Source of the DNA: CAVVYA01 sp963752345
GTDB lineage: Bacteria; Pseudomonadota; Alphaproteobacteria; SMXQ01
Assembly: GCA_963752345.1 (NCBI GenBank)
Contig: CAVVYA010000015.1
Location: 558,001-622,000, forward strand
Direction of reading: 5' to 3'
Length of the DNA: 64,000 bases
Made by a program: the position numbers and the translations under genes. The notes under the pieces are model-generated. The model had not been told where the DNA came from, made no database searches, and saw nothing but the letters and a program-made list of their open reading frames with translations. Of this stretch, positions 37,874 to 47,238 are shown piece after piece; the stretch's first letter is position 1, and the number at the start of each line of letters is the position of its first letter.

Positions 37874-39967
37874 TCGTCGGCACCGCCGGTCATGTCGATC
37901 ACGGCAAGACCGCGCTGGTGCGGGCGCTGACCGGGGTCGATACCGACCGCCTCAAGGAAGAGAAGGCGCGCGGCATCTCGATCGATCTCGGCTTCGCCTA
38001 TGCGCCGACTCCCGATGGCGCGGTGATCGGCTTCATCGATGTGCCGGGTCACGAGCGCTTCATCCACAACATGCTCGCCGGCGCATCCGGCATCGATATG
38101 GTTCTGCTGGTCGTCGCCGCCGACAGCGGCGTCATGCCGCAGACCGTCGAGCATGTCGCCATCGTCGATCTTCTGGGCATCCGTCACGGGCTGGTCGCCT
38201 TGACCAAGGTCGATCTGGTGCCGCCCGAGCGCCGCGCCGCGGTGCGGGCCCAGATCGGTGCGCTGCTGGCGCCCACCGCGCTGGCGGAAAGCGCCATCGT
38301 CGATGTCTCGAATGTCAGCGGCGAGGGCGTCGATGCGGTGCGTACGGCGCTGCACGACGCCGCCATCCTGATCGACGAGCGGCCCCGGTCGGACCGATTC
38401 CGTTTGGCCGTCGACCGCTCCTTCACGCTGACCGGCATCGGCACCGTCGTGACCGGCACGGTCATGTCGGGGGCCGTGGCGGTGGGCGACGCGGTGACGG
38501 TGAGCCCGTCGGGGTTGGCGGCGCGCGTGCGCTCGATCCACGCCCAGAACCGCTCCGCGGAACAGGGCCGCGCGGGCGACCGCTGCGCGCTCAATCTCGC
38601 CGGCGAGGGGGTCACCAAGGAGGCGGTCGCGCGCGGCGATGTCGTGCTCGATTCGACGCTGCACGCACCGACCTTGCGGCTCGATGCGCGGCTTCGTGTG
38701 CTGGCATCGGAGCCCAAGGCGCTCGGCCAGTGGATGCCGGTGCGCTTCCATCACGGTGCCAGCGACATCGGCGGACGGATCGTGCCGCTCGGCGAGGCGC
38801 CGCTCGCGGCCGGCACCGAAGGCTGGGTTCAACTGGTGCTCGAGCGGCCTGTTGCGGCGGCCGTCGGCGACCGGTTCGTCGTCCGCGACACCTCGGCACA
38901 ACGCACGATCGGCGGCGGCACGCTGGTCGATCTCCGCGCGCCGTCGCGCCGCCGCCGCACGCCCGAGCGGCTGGCGCAGCTCACGGCGCTGGCAAAGCCC
39001 GATCCGGCCGATGCGCTCGCGGCCTTTCTCGACGGGCCGCCCGGCTTCATCGACCTCGCCGCGTTTGCCCGCGACCGGGCGCTCGGCGGCACGGCAGCCG
39101 ACGCCCTGGCAAGCCGTCTCGAACTCGTCTGTCTTCCCGTGCAAGGCGCCACGTTCGCGCTCTCGGCCATGCGTTGGGCCGGCTTCCGGCGCGCACTCGC
39201 CGATCTGCTCACGGCATTTCACAAGGAGAGCCCCGACTTTCAGGGCATGGGCCGCGAACGCCTGCGGCTCCGGCTCGACCCGCGATTACCCGTCGCCGGC
39301 GTTTGCCGCGGCGCTGCTGCGGCTCGCCAGGCTCGGCGACGTGGCCACCGACGGCGCCTGGGTGCGCTTGCCCAGCCATCAGGCGCGGCTGACCGCCGAG
39401 CATGAGGCGTTGTGGGCGCGGGTGCGGCCGCTGCTGGGCGGCGCGGAACGGTTCCGCCCGCCGCGCGTGCGCGACATCGCCGCTTCGCTGCGCGTCCAGG
39501 AGGCCGACGTGCGCAGGCTTCTCAAGCTCGCCTCGCGTCTCGGGCGGGTCGATGAGGTCGCGCAAGACCATTTCTTCCTGCGCGCGACCGTCGGCGAGAT
39601 GGTGGATGTCGCCCGTGCCGTCGCGGCGGCGCAGCCGGAGGGAGAGTTCACGGCGGCGCATCTGCGCGACCGGCTCGGCAACGGCCGCAAGGTCGCGATC
39701 CAGATCCTCGAATTCTACGATCGCCATGGCGTGACGGTGCGCCACGGCGACAACCGCCGCATCAACCTGCACCGCGTCGACCTGTTCCGGCCTTCGCCGG
39801 CGCCGGTCGCCGCATCTCCCGATTCGGCCGGGAACACTGGAAGAGAATCGTCCCCGGTGGGGCGTCCGGACTTCAAATCCGGGAAGGGCCGCGAGCCGGT
39901 CCTTGGTGGGTTCGACTCCCACTCTCCTCCGCCACCCCGTCCGCCCGCGCGAAAGGTCGTGCCATGA
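37870..39967 (+). CDS. selB: Selenocysteine-specific elongation factor; one frameshift; frame runs through tRNA-Sec
   Basis: GTPase that carries selenocysteyl-tRNA-Sec to SECIS elements. The EF-Tu-like part has GTAGHVDHGKT, the DVPGHERFIHNMLAG switch II region and TKVD. The C-terminal winged-helix repeats follow, ending in RKVAIQILEFYDRHGVTVRHGDNRR. At about 39282 the first frame is lost and DYPSPAFAAALLRLARLGDV continues in the next; one extra base explains it. The corrected frame does not stop before the tRNA-Sec gene. It reads through it (GRPDFKSGKG corresponds to the anticodon arm) and ends at the TGA at 39965, where ATGA couples it to the next gene. Corrected length is about 698 residues, longer than typical SelB because of this tail. 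Confidence 0.92.
39839..39934 (+). tRNA. selC: tRNA-Sec (UCA anticodon)
   Basis: A 96-base tRNA with the layout of bacterial tRNA-Sec: a long acceptor arm (8 bp), an anticodon loop ACTTCAAAT with UCA at 39873-39875, a long variable arm around 39880-39905, a 5-bp T-stem GTGGG/CCCAC around TTCGACT, and an encoded CCA end at 39932-39934. The acceptor helix has one A-C mismatch at the fourth pair, either natural or a sequence error. It lies in sense orientation inside the 3' end of the selB reading frame. Confidence 0.95.
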
Positions 39968-40431
39968 CGGTCATTCTCGGCCCGCTCCTCGATACCCTCA
40001 AGGCCGCGGCCGAGCGCGCCGGCGAAGCCGAGGCGGCCTGCCGCCGGGAGACAGTGCAACGCATTGCCGCGCTCGAGCGCGACCGCACGTTTGCCTTCCG
40101 CCGCCTCAACCTCATGCGGGCGGTGGTCGCCTCGGTGTCCGCTAGCGAAACCGAGGACGACGCCATCGCGCGGGGGGCAGCCGCGCTATGTGCCGAGATC
40201 GGCTGGGATGGCGTGAGCGAGGCGCGCACGGCGGTGCTCGATCAATTCGCCGCAGTGACCAAAGCGATTTTCGCGGATCTCGACCGCGATGCCGATCCGT
40301 CGCCCGGCGACGGCACGGCGGCGCTCGCGGCGCTCGCCTCCTTCGAGGCGTGGTACGGCGCAACTCATAGCGGACCATTCTGGGCCCTGTTCGACCAATA
40401 CGTGCCGCAAACATCGGTGGTGGATTTTTGA
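39964..40431 (+). CDS. Unknown 155-residue protein, last gene of the selenocysteine operon
   Basis: I do not recognise this protein. It starts at the ATG overlapping the selB stop (ATGA), so translation is probably coupled. The sequence is mostly helical in appearance: an Ala/Glu/Arg-rich first half (LKAAAERAGEAEAACRRETV, then an RIAALERDRTFAFRRLNLMRAV segment) and a second half with FEAWYGATHSGPFWALFDQY. It has no signal peptide, no membrane segment and few cysteines (two). Position after selA, selB and tRNA-Sec suggests a role linked to selenocysteine or formate dehydrogenase, but nothing in the residues shows it. Confidence 0.75.
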   Translation: MTVILGPLLDTLKAAAERAGEAEAACRRETVQRIAALERDRTFAFRRLNLMRAVVASVSASETEDDAIARGAAALCAEIGWDGVSEARTAVLDQFAAVTKAIFADLDRDADPSPGDGTAALAALASFEAWYGATHSGPFWALFDQYVPQTSVVDF

Positions 40432-41154
40432 CCACGCCGCGTGAGTGGGCCGGTCGCGCGCTGTCCCGCTGACACTCTGCTAAGCGGACGAGAGCGCCAG
40501 CATTCCGCCAAGCTCCACCATCCGAATTTGAATTTATTCGGCCCGCTGTTCCTGCGTCGCTGCTGATCCGCAGCGCGGTCGACAGGATCTGTAATCCGGC
40601 CTGCCCAGCCTTGCCCCGGCATATCAACGTCGTCGATCGCGACTTTGCGAATTTGCGTTCTTGGCGCGCGTCGCGTGCTGGAGCTTGCGAGGAGAAGGGG
40701 AGTGAATTCCGCCAGGCATTCACAAAGCGAATTTATGGTGAGCCGCAGCGCATCCCACAACGGCGCGATACGTCAGTTATGTGCGCCAATCGTCGTTTTT
40801 GCGTCTCAGTTGGAACCTTCGAATGACAGTACACATGTCAGTTGGACTGTAAAAAGCGACGTTCCGCCAATAAAAACCTGTGGCAATTCTGGCCATAAGG
40901 CTGCGCGGCAGGAACCGTCGCGCGCGGCGTGAGTTACTTTTTTTGTCGATGTACCAATGTGTTCACGCAGCCACACGCGGCAATAGTACGGCGATGGTCG
41001 CTTCGGCTCATCGGTGACACAGTTTCGTCACTCGCCAAAGACCGTCGCGTTTAGAAGTTTGATGTAACGACGTACCGTCCGCGTTCGTCAGCACAGCGCA
41101 AGCCTCGTGAACAACCATATGGGCAGGCATGGCACTGTCCGGAGGCCGCACGGA
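40432..41154. other. Long intergenic region upstream of the ECF sigma gene
   Basis: No convincing gene. Short open frames exist on both strands but lack ribosome sites and family motifs. Base composition is lower in GC than in the neighbours (about 40720-41100), unusual for this window and compatible with a regulatory region or a junction of acquired DNA. The only structured signal I see is the ECF-type promoter at 41063-41089. Confidence 0.6.
41063..41089 (+). promoter_or_regulatory. Candidate ECF-sigma-type promoter
   Basis: TGTAAC (41063-41068), a 17-base spacer and CGTC (41086-41089) resemble the -35 AAC and -10 CGTC boxes recognised by many ECF sigma factors. It lies 65 bases before the sigma gene's ATG, so autoregulation is likely. 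Prediction by pattern only. Confidence 0.4.
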
Positions 41155-41721
41155 ATGCAAAAGCTTGCGTCTGCAGAACTGTGTCAAACGCAGCTTAGCT
41201 ACGAAGCAGCCCTGCAGGAATGTGCCGCCGGACGAGAGGCCGCAGTCGCCGGTATTTATCAACAGGAAAGACGTCGACTGCGCGGATTTGTCGGCCGCAT
41301 CGTCCGCAATCGGCACGATGTCGAAGATGTCATCCACAATTCTTTCGTTCATATCATGAAGGACGCGCGGAGCTTCGATCCGGCGCGCGGCTCGGCGCGT
41401 GCCTGGGTCTATCAGGTCGTCCGCAACACGGCGCTCAAGAGTTGCCGGAAAGCCGGCCGCGAGGTCGCCACGGAAGGGCAAAAACTCACCGCAATTCAAG
41501 ACTCTGCAGTGCTTTCAGAACCAGCGCCGCGGGCCGCGGAATACGCCGCCTTGCGCGGTTTCCTGGAAGCGATGGACCCACAGCGGCGGGCAAGCTTGAT
41601 TTTGGCGATCATCGACGGCCAGACCCACGCCGAGATCGCCGGTTATCTGGGCGTCCCCCTCGGCACGGTGAAATCGTGGATCCGCCGCGAGCTCGTCGCG
41701 CTTCGCGAACAGTTGGAATGA
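41155..41721 (+). CDS. ECF-family RNA polymerase sigma factor
   Basis: A 188-residue sigma-70 family factor with only regions 2 and 4. The ATG at 41155 is chosen because GGAGG lies nine bases upstream; in-frame GTG and ATG codons further up are less well placed. Region 2 reads IYQQERRRLRGFVGRIVRNRHDVEDVIHNSF, with the DVEDVIHNSF core-binding helix, and region 4 reads RRASLILAIIDGQTHAEIAGYLGVPLGTVKSWI, a helix-turn-helix. No anti-sigma gene lies beside it. It is followed on the same strand by two repetitive proteins and a type I secretion system, its most likely targets. Confidence 0.92.
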   Translation: MQKLASAELCQTQLSYEAALQECAAGREAAVAGIYQQERRRLRGFVGRIVRNRHDVEDVIHNSFVHIMKDARSFDPARGSARAWVYQVVRNTALKSCRKAGREVATEGQKLTAIQDSAVLSEPAPRAAEYAALRGFLEAMDPQRRASLILAIIDGQTHAEIAGYLGVPLGTVKSWIRRELVALREQLE

Positions 41722-41849
41722 TCGCGCAAAAAAATTTTCGCGCGCTGCATCCAGGGCGCCCGGTGGGGGACAGTAATAGGTGACGGCGCGGAAAGGCCAA
41801 GCACATGTGCCCGTGACCGCAGACGCAACCCTATAGAAGGATCTCGGAC

Positions 41850-42381
41850 ATGTTGAATCTCAAAGAGACGCTGCCTTTCGGGCGCAAGGACGACGACTGC
41901 GAAGAAGAAAAAATGCGAGAAGGACGACAAGCACGGCCGCGACGAACGCGACCATCACGACAAGTACAGCCGCAAAGACGACGATTGCGACGACAAATGC
42001 GAGAAGGACGACAAGCACGGCCGCGATGAGCGCGACAATCACGACAAGTACAGCCGCAAAGACGACGATTGCGACGACAAATGCGAGAAGGACGACAAGC
42101 ACGGCCGCGATGAACGCGACAATCATGACAAGTACAGCCGCAAAGACGACGATTGCGACGACAAGTGCGAGAAGGACGACAAGTGGAACAGCCACGACAA
42201 ATACTCCCGCAATGATGATTGCGACAAGCCGCGCCATGACGACTGCGACAACGATTGCCCCGACATGCATGCCGTTCTCGCATCGATGTCGGATGTGGGC
42301 TCCGTGTTGGATTTCGCTGTTGGCCAGCTCGACACAACCCCGACCTACGACACGTTCGCGTATGACGATGCGTTAGCGTAA
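41850..42381 (+). CDS. Cys/Asp/Lys/His-rich tandem-repeat protein; one frameshift
   Basis: Unknown family. After MLNLKETLPFGRKDDDCEE the frame slips by one base in a run of six A (41908-41913); five A give a continuous 176-residue protein. The core is three perfect-length 28-residue repeats (CEKDDKHGRDERD, then H/N-HDKYSRKDDDCDDK) plus a degenerate fourth. Each repeat has two Cys, two or three His and many Asp and Lys. The charged, Cys/His-rich composition suggests metal binding or a disordered, Ca-binding chain. The C-terminal 40 residues are ordinary (MHAVLASMSDVGSVLDF). No Sec-type signal peptide. Between an ECF sigma gene and a type I secretion locus, it may be a secreted substrate. Confidence 0.65.
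41914..42165 (+). repeat. 84-bp tandem repeat, three full copies
   Basis: Units start at 41914, 41998 and 42082 and are nearly identical; a shortened, diverged fourth begins at 42166. The unit is exactly 28 codons, so the reading frame of the protein at 41850-42381 is kept. Third-position changes (GAC/GAT, AAA/AAG, CAC/CAT) between copies suggest recent expansion with some coding constraint. Confidence 0.93.
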
Positions 42382-42474
42382 TTCGCTCACGACATTGCTC
42401 CGGCGGCGTCGAACATAGGCCGCCGGAGCAGAAGTGAGGCCGGCTTCAGCCGTTCTATCGTAGAGGTTTGCGCC

Positions 42475-45082
42475 ATGATAGAGATGAAACGCGATGCGAG
42501 GCCTGTCTCGGCCGTCGGCGATCGTCCGCATATGCCATTCGACCCTCCGGAAAAGCCGCGGGGGTTTCTCAATTTCATGACCCATCCTCTGTTCTTGGCG
42601 CAGCTTTTCCTAGCCGATCAGGCTTTGGGTGGCCTGATCCGGCCGGCGGCCGCGGAGGACGTGCCATCCAATCAGGCTGCGTCGCCGCAGGACTCCCGCG
42701 GCGCCAACTCTCCTGATTCCGCGGTTTCGGCTCTGCAGAACACGGTCGAGGACGAGCGGCAGGTCGAAGATACGCAGTCCAAGCTCACGGACGCGGCGCG
42801 AAGCGAGTCCGCGGTCAGCGGGACGGCCTCGACGCCGCAAGTCGTGGCCACCTCTCTGGCGGGTGGCGCGATCGATGGGGCGGCGAGTGATGGCGGCGGT
42901 GGTGGCGGGGTCTGGGGCCGCCGGGGGAGGCGCTGGCCCGGCCGAGCCTGCCTCGGCCAGCGCCGGCGTGTGGAGCGCCGTCCAGGGCCCGGTTCCGGGG
43001 CACAGCCTTGTTCCGGACACGATTCTTTCCGGCTCGGCTACGACTCTATCGTCGGACGCAGGCGACGTTCGCGCTGCGTGGACAGCGGTCGAGTCAGACG
43101 CCGAGTCCATCGGCTCCGCACTCGGCTCGACCACGGGCATGGTGTCCGATGTGGCGGACGGTGTCGTGACGGCCGGTGAACCGATCGCCGATTTCACCGC
43201 GCCTCCTCCGACCTCGGTCATAAGCACAACCGCCGAGGACACACCTGCCGGCGTGGTGGGCGATGCCGTCACGATCGTCGAGCCGATTGTCAATTCGGCA
43301 ATGCCCACGCTGGCTTCCGCGTCGAATGCGGTGACCGGCGCCGTCGACGGTGTGGCAGGCCACGGCCCGGCGCTCGATGCTGTCGGGCTGACGTTGGCTT
43401 CTGCGACGAATTCGGCGACCGACGCTGTCGACGGCGCGTTGGCCGGGGCCGACCCGGTAGTTGATGCTCTCGGGCCTACGCTGGATTTTGCGACGAATGC
43501 GGTGACCGGCGCCGTCGCCGGCGTGGCGACGGTCGCAGAGCCGGTGATCGATTCGATCGCGCCGACACTCGTTACGGAGGCGGCCGATGTCGCCGACGGC
43601 GCGTTGGGGGCAGCCGAACCGGTTGTCGATTCCGTCGGGCCGACGCTAAATTCTGCGACGAATGCGGTGACCGGCGCCGTCGACGGCGTGGCAACGGTAG
43701 CCGAACCGGTTGTCGATTCCGTCGCGCCGACGCTGGATTCCGCCGCCGGGCTGGCGAGCGATGTCGCGTCAGCCATCGAGCCGATTGCTGATTCCATCGC
43801 GCCGACACTGTCCTCCGTCACGGAGACGATGGCCGGTGTGGTGGGCGATGTGGCACCGGCCGCAGAGTCGGTTGCCGATTCCGCCATGCCCACGATAGCC
43901 GCGGCCGTGAACACAGCGACCGATGCCGTGACGCTTGCCGAATTCGATCGAGGGTTCGGTTATACCGACGCTGGCCCCTGGCGCGAGCCCGACGACCGAC
44001 GGATTCGGCGAAGCCGCGCCGGCAACTGAGTCAATCATTGATTCGATCGCGCCGGCGCTCGCGTCTGTCGAGCCGGAGAGCAATGTCGCGGCCGATATCG
44101 CACCGGTAACTGATCCAATTGTCGCCTCCGTCGCGCCAACGCTCGATTTGGCCACGGATATGACGTCCGATGTCTTGGGCGCTATGCCGACGGCGGACCC
44201 GACTGTCATCCCAGGTTTGGCGCCTGCGCTGGCATCCGATGACAGCATCGCCCCGGACATCGCAAGCGATGGACTGACGGCCTATCCGATCGTCGACTCG
44301 GTGACCGATGGCGCAGCCGATGTCGTGCCGTCGGTGACGGCAGAGCCGACTGTGACCGCTGTTGCTCCGATGCTGGCATCCATCGCGGATCCCGCCGCGG
44401 GCGAGGCATCGCCTGTTTCCGGTCCGAGCGTGGTGCCTGCCGCGCCGACACCGGCCGCCGTCACGGATGCCGTCTCCGCGCCGATCGACCTGGTATCAGA
44501 CCCTGTGCCACCCGTCGTCGAGGCATCGCCTGTTTCCGACTCCGAGTGTGGTGCCTGCCGCGCCGACACCGGCCGCCGTAACGGATGCTGTCTCCGGGCC
44601 GATCGACATGGCATCGGATCCTGTGCCACCGGTCGTCGAGGCATCGCTTGTCGTCGATCCAATTGTCGGCGCGACTGAGAATGAGCGCGGCGACGCAGCC
44701 TTCAGTGGTTTCGGCGGAAAGCGCTGTTCATGAGCTCGCAGAGGCTGCCTCAAATCAAAGCGTGGGCGACTTCCTCGGCTCCGATGGAACCATCACGCTG
44801 AGTGAGCAGCCGCCTCCGCCGGCTGGCGCGGACGATCTCTTCAGCAAGGGTAGCTTTACCGACTACGGGGTGGCCCTGACGAATGCCGCGGAGGATATCG
44901 GCGCCAACCAGACTCCCGATCACGGAAACGGCGACGTAAGCCTCGCCAAAGTATCCCCTGCGGAATCCGACGAGCACACCGATGGTAAGGCCGGTCATCA
45001 CACCGACACGGCGCCCGCGGTCGCCGAATTCACCAATGCCTTGGACGAAGCACTACTTCGCGGCACCGATGGCGTGATTTAA
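42475..45082 (+). CDS. Giant Ala/Val/Asp/Pro-rich repeat protein, probable type I secretion substrate; four frameshifts
   Basis: I do not recognise the family. The N-terminus (MIEMKRDARPVS, then FLNFMTHPLFLAQLFLADQA) leads to a long region of about 26-29-residue repeats with consensus AEPVVDSVAPTLxSATNAVT-GAVDGVAT, at least eight copies, then two 39-residue repeats (PSVVPAAPTPAAVTDAVS...). The end is less repetitive (SVGDFLGSDGTITLSEQ, TNALDEALLRGTDGVI). The frame changes near 42907, 43940, 44541 and 44690, each time by one extra base; correction gives about 868 residues. No RTX nonapeptides are visible. The antisense strand is also open for long stretches, but the start, C-terminus and operon direction favour this strand. 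Directly upstream of a type I exporter. Confidence 0.62.
44400..44650 (+). repeat. 117-bp direct repeat, two copies
   Basis: Within the giant repeat protein, a 39-codon unit (VSGPSVVPAAPTP to DPVPPVVEASP) occurs twice in tandem, with a few substitutions and a one-base insertion near 44541. Borders are approximate. Confidence 0.7.
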
Positions 45083-45098
45083 CCGGGGGTTGGCAGAC

Positions 45099-45457
45099 AT
45101 GAACCCAATCGCACTGCTATTTCGTTCCCTCCGGTTGTCCCTGGTTGCCCCGTTTCGTTCCGAAGTCGCCCACAGTCTGTCCGCCGCTTCGATGGCGCGC
45201 CCCGCAGTTGCAATCGACGGCGCGATGGAAGGCGGGATAAAAGACACCGGTTCTCGCAACGCCCGCTCGTTTTCCAGACCGCCGCTGCTGACGAGAAGCT
45301 GGCGGAGCTATCGCCCAGCATGCGCTGGCCTCTGTCCGCGCCGCCCGCGGGTGCGGCCATGCATGGATCGCACGCCGCCGAGCCCTTGCCGAGCAAAACC
45401 GGGCGGAAGATCAGGCGGCTGAAAATGCCGTTCGTTCTCCCACGGAAGCGCCACTGA
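45099..45457 (+). CDS. Small protein of unknown function before the exporter; one frameshift
   Basis: Starts MNPIALLFRSLRLSL and runs in one frame to about 45260, then codon usage with strong third-position GC continues in another (VFQTAAADEKLAELSPSMRW to KIRRLKMPFVLPRKRH) up to the TGA at 45455-45457, three bases before the GTG of the exporter gene. One missing base would join the parts into about 119 residues. The C-terminal tail is very basic. It could instead be an N-terminal extension of the exporter broken by errors. No family recognised. Confidence 0.4.
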
Positions 45458-45459
45458 CC

Positions 45460-47238
45460 GTGTGGCAGGCCACGGCCCGGCGCACCATCGCCATCGTCGT
45501 GCTGTTCTCGGTGGTTGTGAACCTTTTGATGCTGACGCTGCCGATCTATCTTTTCCAGATTTCCGACCGCGTGTTGACCAGCCGTAGTTTCGACACGCTC
45601 CTGATGCTGACGTTGCTCGCCTTGTGTTTCCTGGCGGTCCTTTCGATTATCGATATCCTGCGCCGGCAGATTCTCGGCCGCCTTGCGGCGAAACTGGAAG
45701 CGTTGCTCGGCGGCCCCGTGCTGGCGAGCGTCATCAACAGCGCACGGGCCGGCGAAGGCGGGAACGTCCAGGCGCTCCGCAGCCTTCAGCAGGTGCGCAA
45801 TTTTCTCGCAAGTCCCGTCATGCTGCTCATCATCGACGTGCCGTTTACGCCGCTCTATCTCGCGGTCATCTTCCTCATTCACCCCCATCTGGGCTTTCTC
45901 GCCCTTGGGGCCGGCGTGCTGCTGTTCTCGATCGCCATTCTCAATCAGAAGGCGACGATTGAGCCGCTCAGCCGCGCGAACATCCACGCCTCCCGCGCGG
46001 ATGCCGCCGCCAAATCGCTCGGTCGCAACGCGCAGGTGATCAATGCCATGGGGATGCTGGACGAGAGCATTCTTCACTGGGGCCGGCAGCAGGCGCAGTT
46101 CCTCACGCTCCAAAGCGCGGCCGTCGACCGGAATCTGTGGATCAGCGGCATATCGAAGTTCGTCCGTTATGTGACCCAGATCATTCTTCTCGGGTGGGGC
46201 GCCTATCTCGCGCTGCAGGGGCAGCTCACGGGCGGCATGATGATTGCCGCCGCGATCATCGTCGGCCGCGCGCTTCAGCCGCTGGAGGGCCTCATCGAGG
46301 GCTGGCGCAGCTTCGTGCAGGCTTGCGCGGCCTATAAGAAGGCGCGCGTCACCATCGAGGCGATGCAGAGCGAAAAGCCCAAGCTCCTGCTGCCGAAAGC
46401 GCAAGGCCGGGTTTCCGTCGAGCGGGTCTTGTATCTGCCGCCCGGTTCGAAGGAGGCGGTTCTCAATGGCGTGAATTTCTCGCTCGATCCCGGGGAGTCG
46501 CTCGCCATCGTGGGACCGTCGGGCTCGGGCAAGTCGACGCTCGCCCGCATCCTCGTCGGATGCATCGTGCCGACCGCCGGCAAGGTGCGGCTGGACGGCA
46601 CGGAACTGCGCAACTGGAACCGGCGGCAGTTCGGCGAATATACCGGCTATCTGCCGCAAGAGGTCGAGTTGTTTCCGGGCACGATCACGCAAAACATCTG
46701 CCGCATGCGCGACGGCCTTTCGGATGCCAGCATCTATGAGGCGGCGACGCTGACCGACGTGCACGACATGGTGTGCCAACTTCCGAACGGCTATGAAACC
46801 GTGCTTGAACGTGGCGGAGCCCCTCTGTCGGGCGGTCAGAAGCAGCGGATCGCGCTCGCCCGGGCCTTCTTCGGCAATCCCTCGCTGGTCGTGCTGGACG
46901 AGCCGAATTCGAACCTCGATGCGGCCGGCGAGCAGGCACTCGCCGACACCATCGCGCGCGCCAAGGAACGGCGCGTCACGGTCGTGGTCGTGACGCTGCG
47001 TCCGGCGCTGCTGCACACGGTCGACAAGGTCCTCATCCTGCGCGGCGGGCGCGCCGAGGCATTCGGACCGCCGGAAGAGGTGTTGCATCGCCTGGTCCGC
47101 ACGGGCCGCGGGGAGCGGCCGCTCGAAGCATCACCGGACCGTAGGACAGGCCGTGGAGAGCGGCCGCTTGAAGCGCCGCCGGACCTCAAGAAGGTGGCCA
47201 ACCGGCCGGTCGCCGCGGGAGGATCCAATGACGGCTGA
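45460..47238 (+). CDS. Type I secretion system permease/ATPase (PrtD/HlyB-like)
   Basis: A 592-residue inner-membrane exporter with an N-terminal membrane domain (TIAIVVLFSVVVNLLMLTLPI, DRVLTSRSFDTLLMLT, about five or six segments) and a C-terminal ATPase domain. Walker A is GPSGSGKST, the signature LSGGQKQR, and Walker B LVVLDEP. The last step of the catalytic cycle usually uses an H-loop His; here the region reads VVVVTLRPALLHTVDKVLIL, with Leu-Arg where other exporters have TH(R/K), as in some PrtD proteins. The GTG start is as annotated; there may be more N-terminal sequence. Its tail carries a 15-residue duplication. Followed at once by the adaptor gene. Confidence 0.92.
   Translation: MWQATARRTIAIVVLFSVVVNLLMLTLPIYLFQISDRVLTSRSFDTLLMLTLLALCFLAVLSIIDILRRQILGRLAAKLEALLGGPVLASVINSARAGEGGNVQALRSLQQVRNFLASPVMLLIIDVPFTPLYLAVIFLIHPHLGFLALGAGVLLFSIAILNQKATIEPLSRANIHASRADAAAKSLGRNAQVINAMGMLDESILHWGRQQAQFLTLQSAAVDRNLWISGISKFVRYVTQIILLGWGAYLALQGQLTGGMMIAAAIIVGRALQPLEGLIEGWRSFVQACAAYKKARVTIEAMQSEKPKLLLPKAQGRVSVERVLYLPPGSKEAVLNGVNFSLDPGESLAIVGPSGSGKSTLARILVGCIVPTAGKVRLDGTELRNWNRRQFGEYTGYLPQEVELFPGTITQNICRMRDGLSDASIYEAATLTDVHDMVCQLPNGYETVLERGGAPLSGGQKQRIALARAFFGNPSLVVLDEPNSNLDAAGEQALADTIARAKERRVTVVVVTLRPALLHTVDKVLILRGGRAEAFGPPEEVLHRLVRTGRGERPLEASPDRRTGRGERPLEAPPDLKKVANRPVAAGGSNDG
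47099..47188 (+). repeat. 45-bp direct duplication in the exporter tail
   Basis: RTGRGERPLEASPDR is followed directly by RTGRGERPLEAPPDL; the DNA units are near-identical. It lies beyond the ATPase fold, in a disordered tail, and probably arose by slippage. Confidence 0.8.

Noticed and set aside
41724..41748. Possible terminator after the ECF sigma gene (CGCGC, A-run, T-run, CGCGCG)
   Set aside because: The arms do not pair cleanly and there is no U-tract after the GC arm; downstream genes seem to belong to the same unit.
41914..42165. Possible CRISPR array
   Set aside because: The 84-bp units are directly adjacent with no spacers and keep a reading frame; no cas genes are present.
41860..42270. 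Minus-strand frame of very hydrophobic Val/Ala repeats that looks like a membrane protein
   Set aside because: It is the exact antisense of Asp/Lys-rich codons (GAC/GTC, AAG/CTT). It has no ribosome site and the plus-strand frame extends into non-repeated coding sequence at both ends.
42610..43914. Long minus-strand open frame with Thr/Ser/Ala repeats opposite the giant repeat protein
   Set aside because: It mirrors the plus-strand repeats, turns into Arg-rich nonsense at its C-terminal third, and opposes the direction of the sigma and secretion genes. High GC at third positions commonly opens antisense frames.
45079..47088. 669-codon minus-strand frame opposite the type I exporter
   Set aside because: Antisense shadow: the plus strand encodes an intact exporter with all ATPase motifs.
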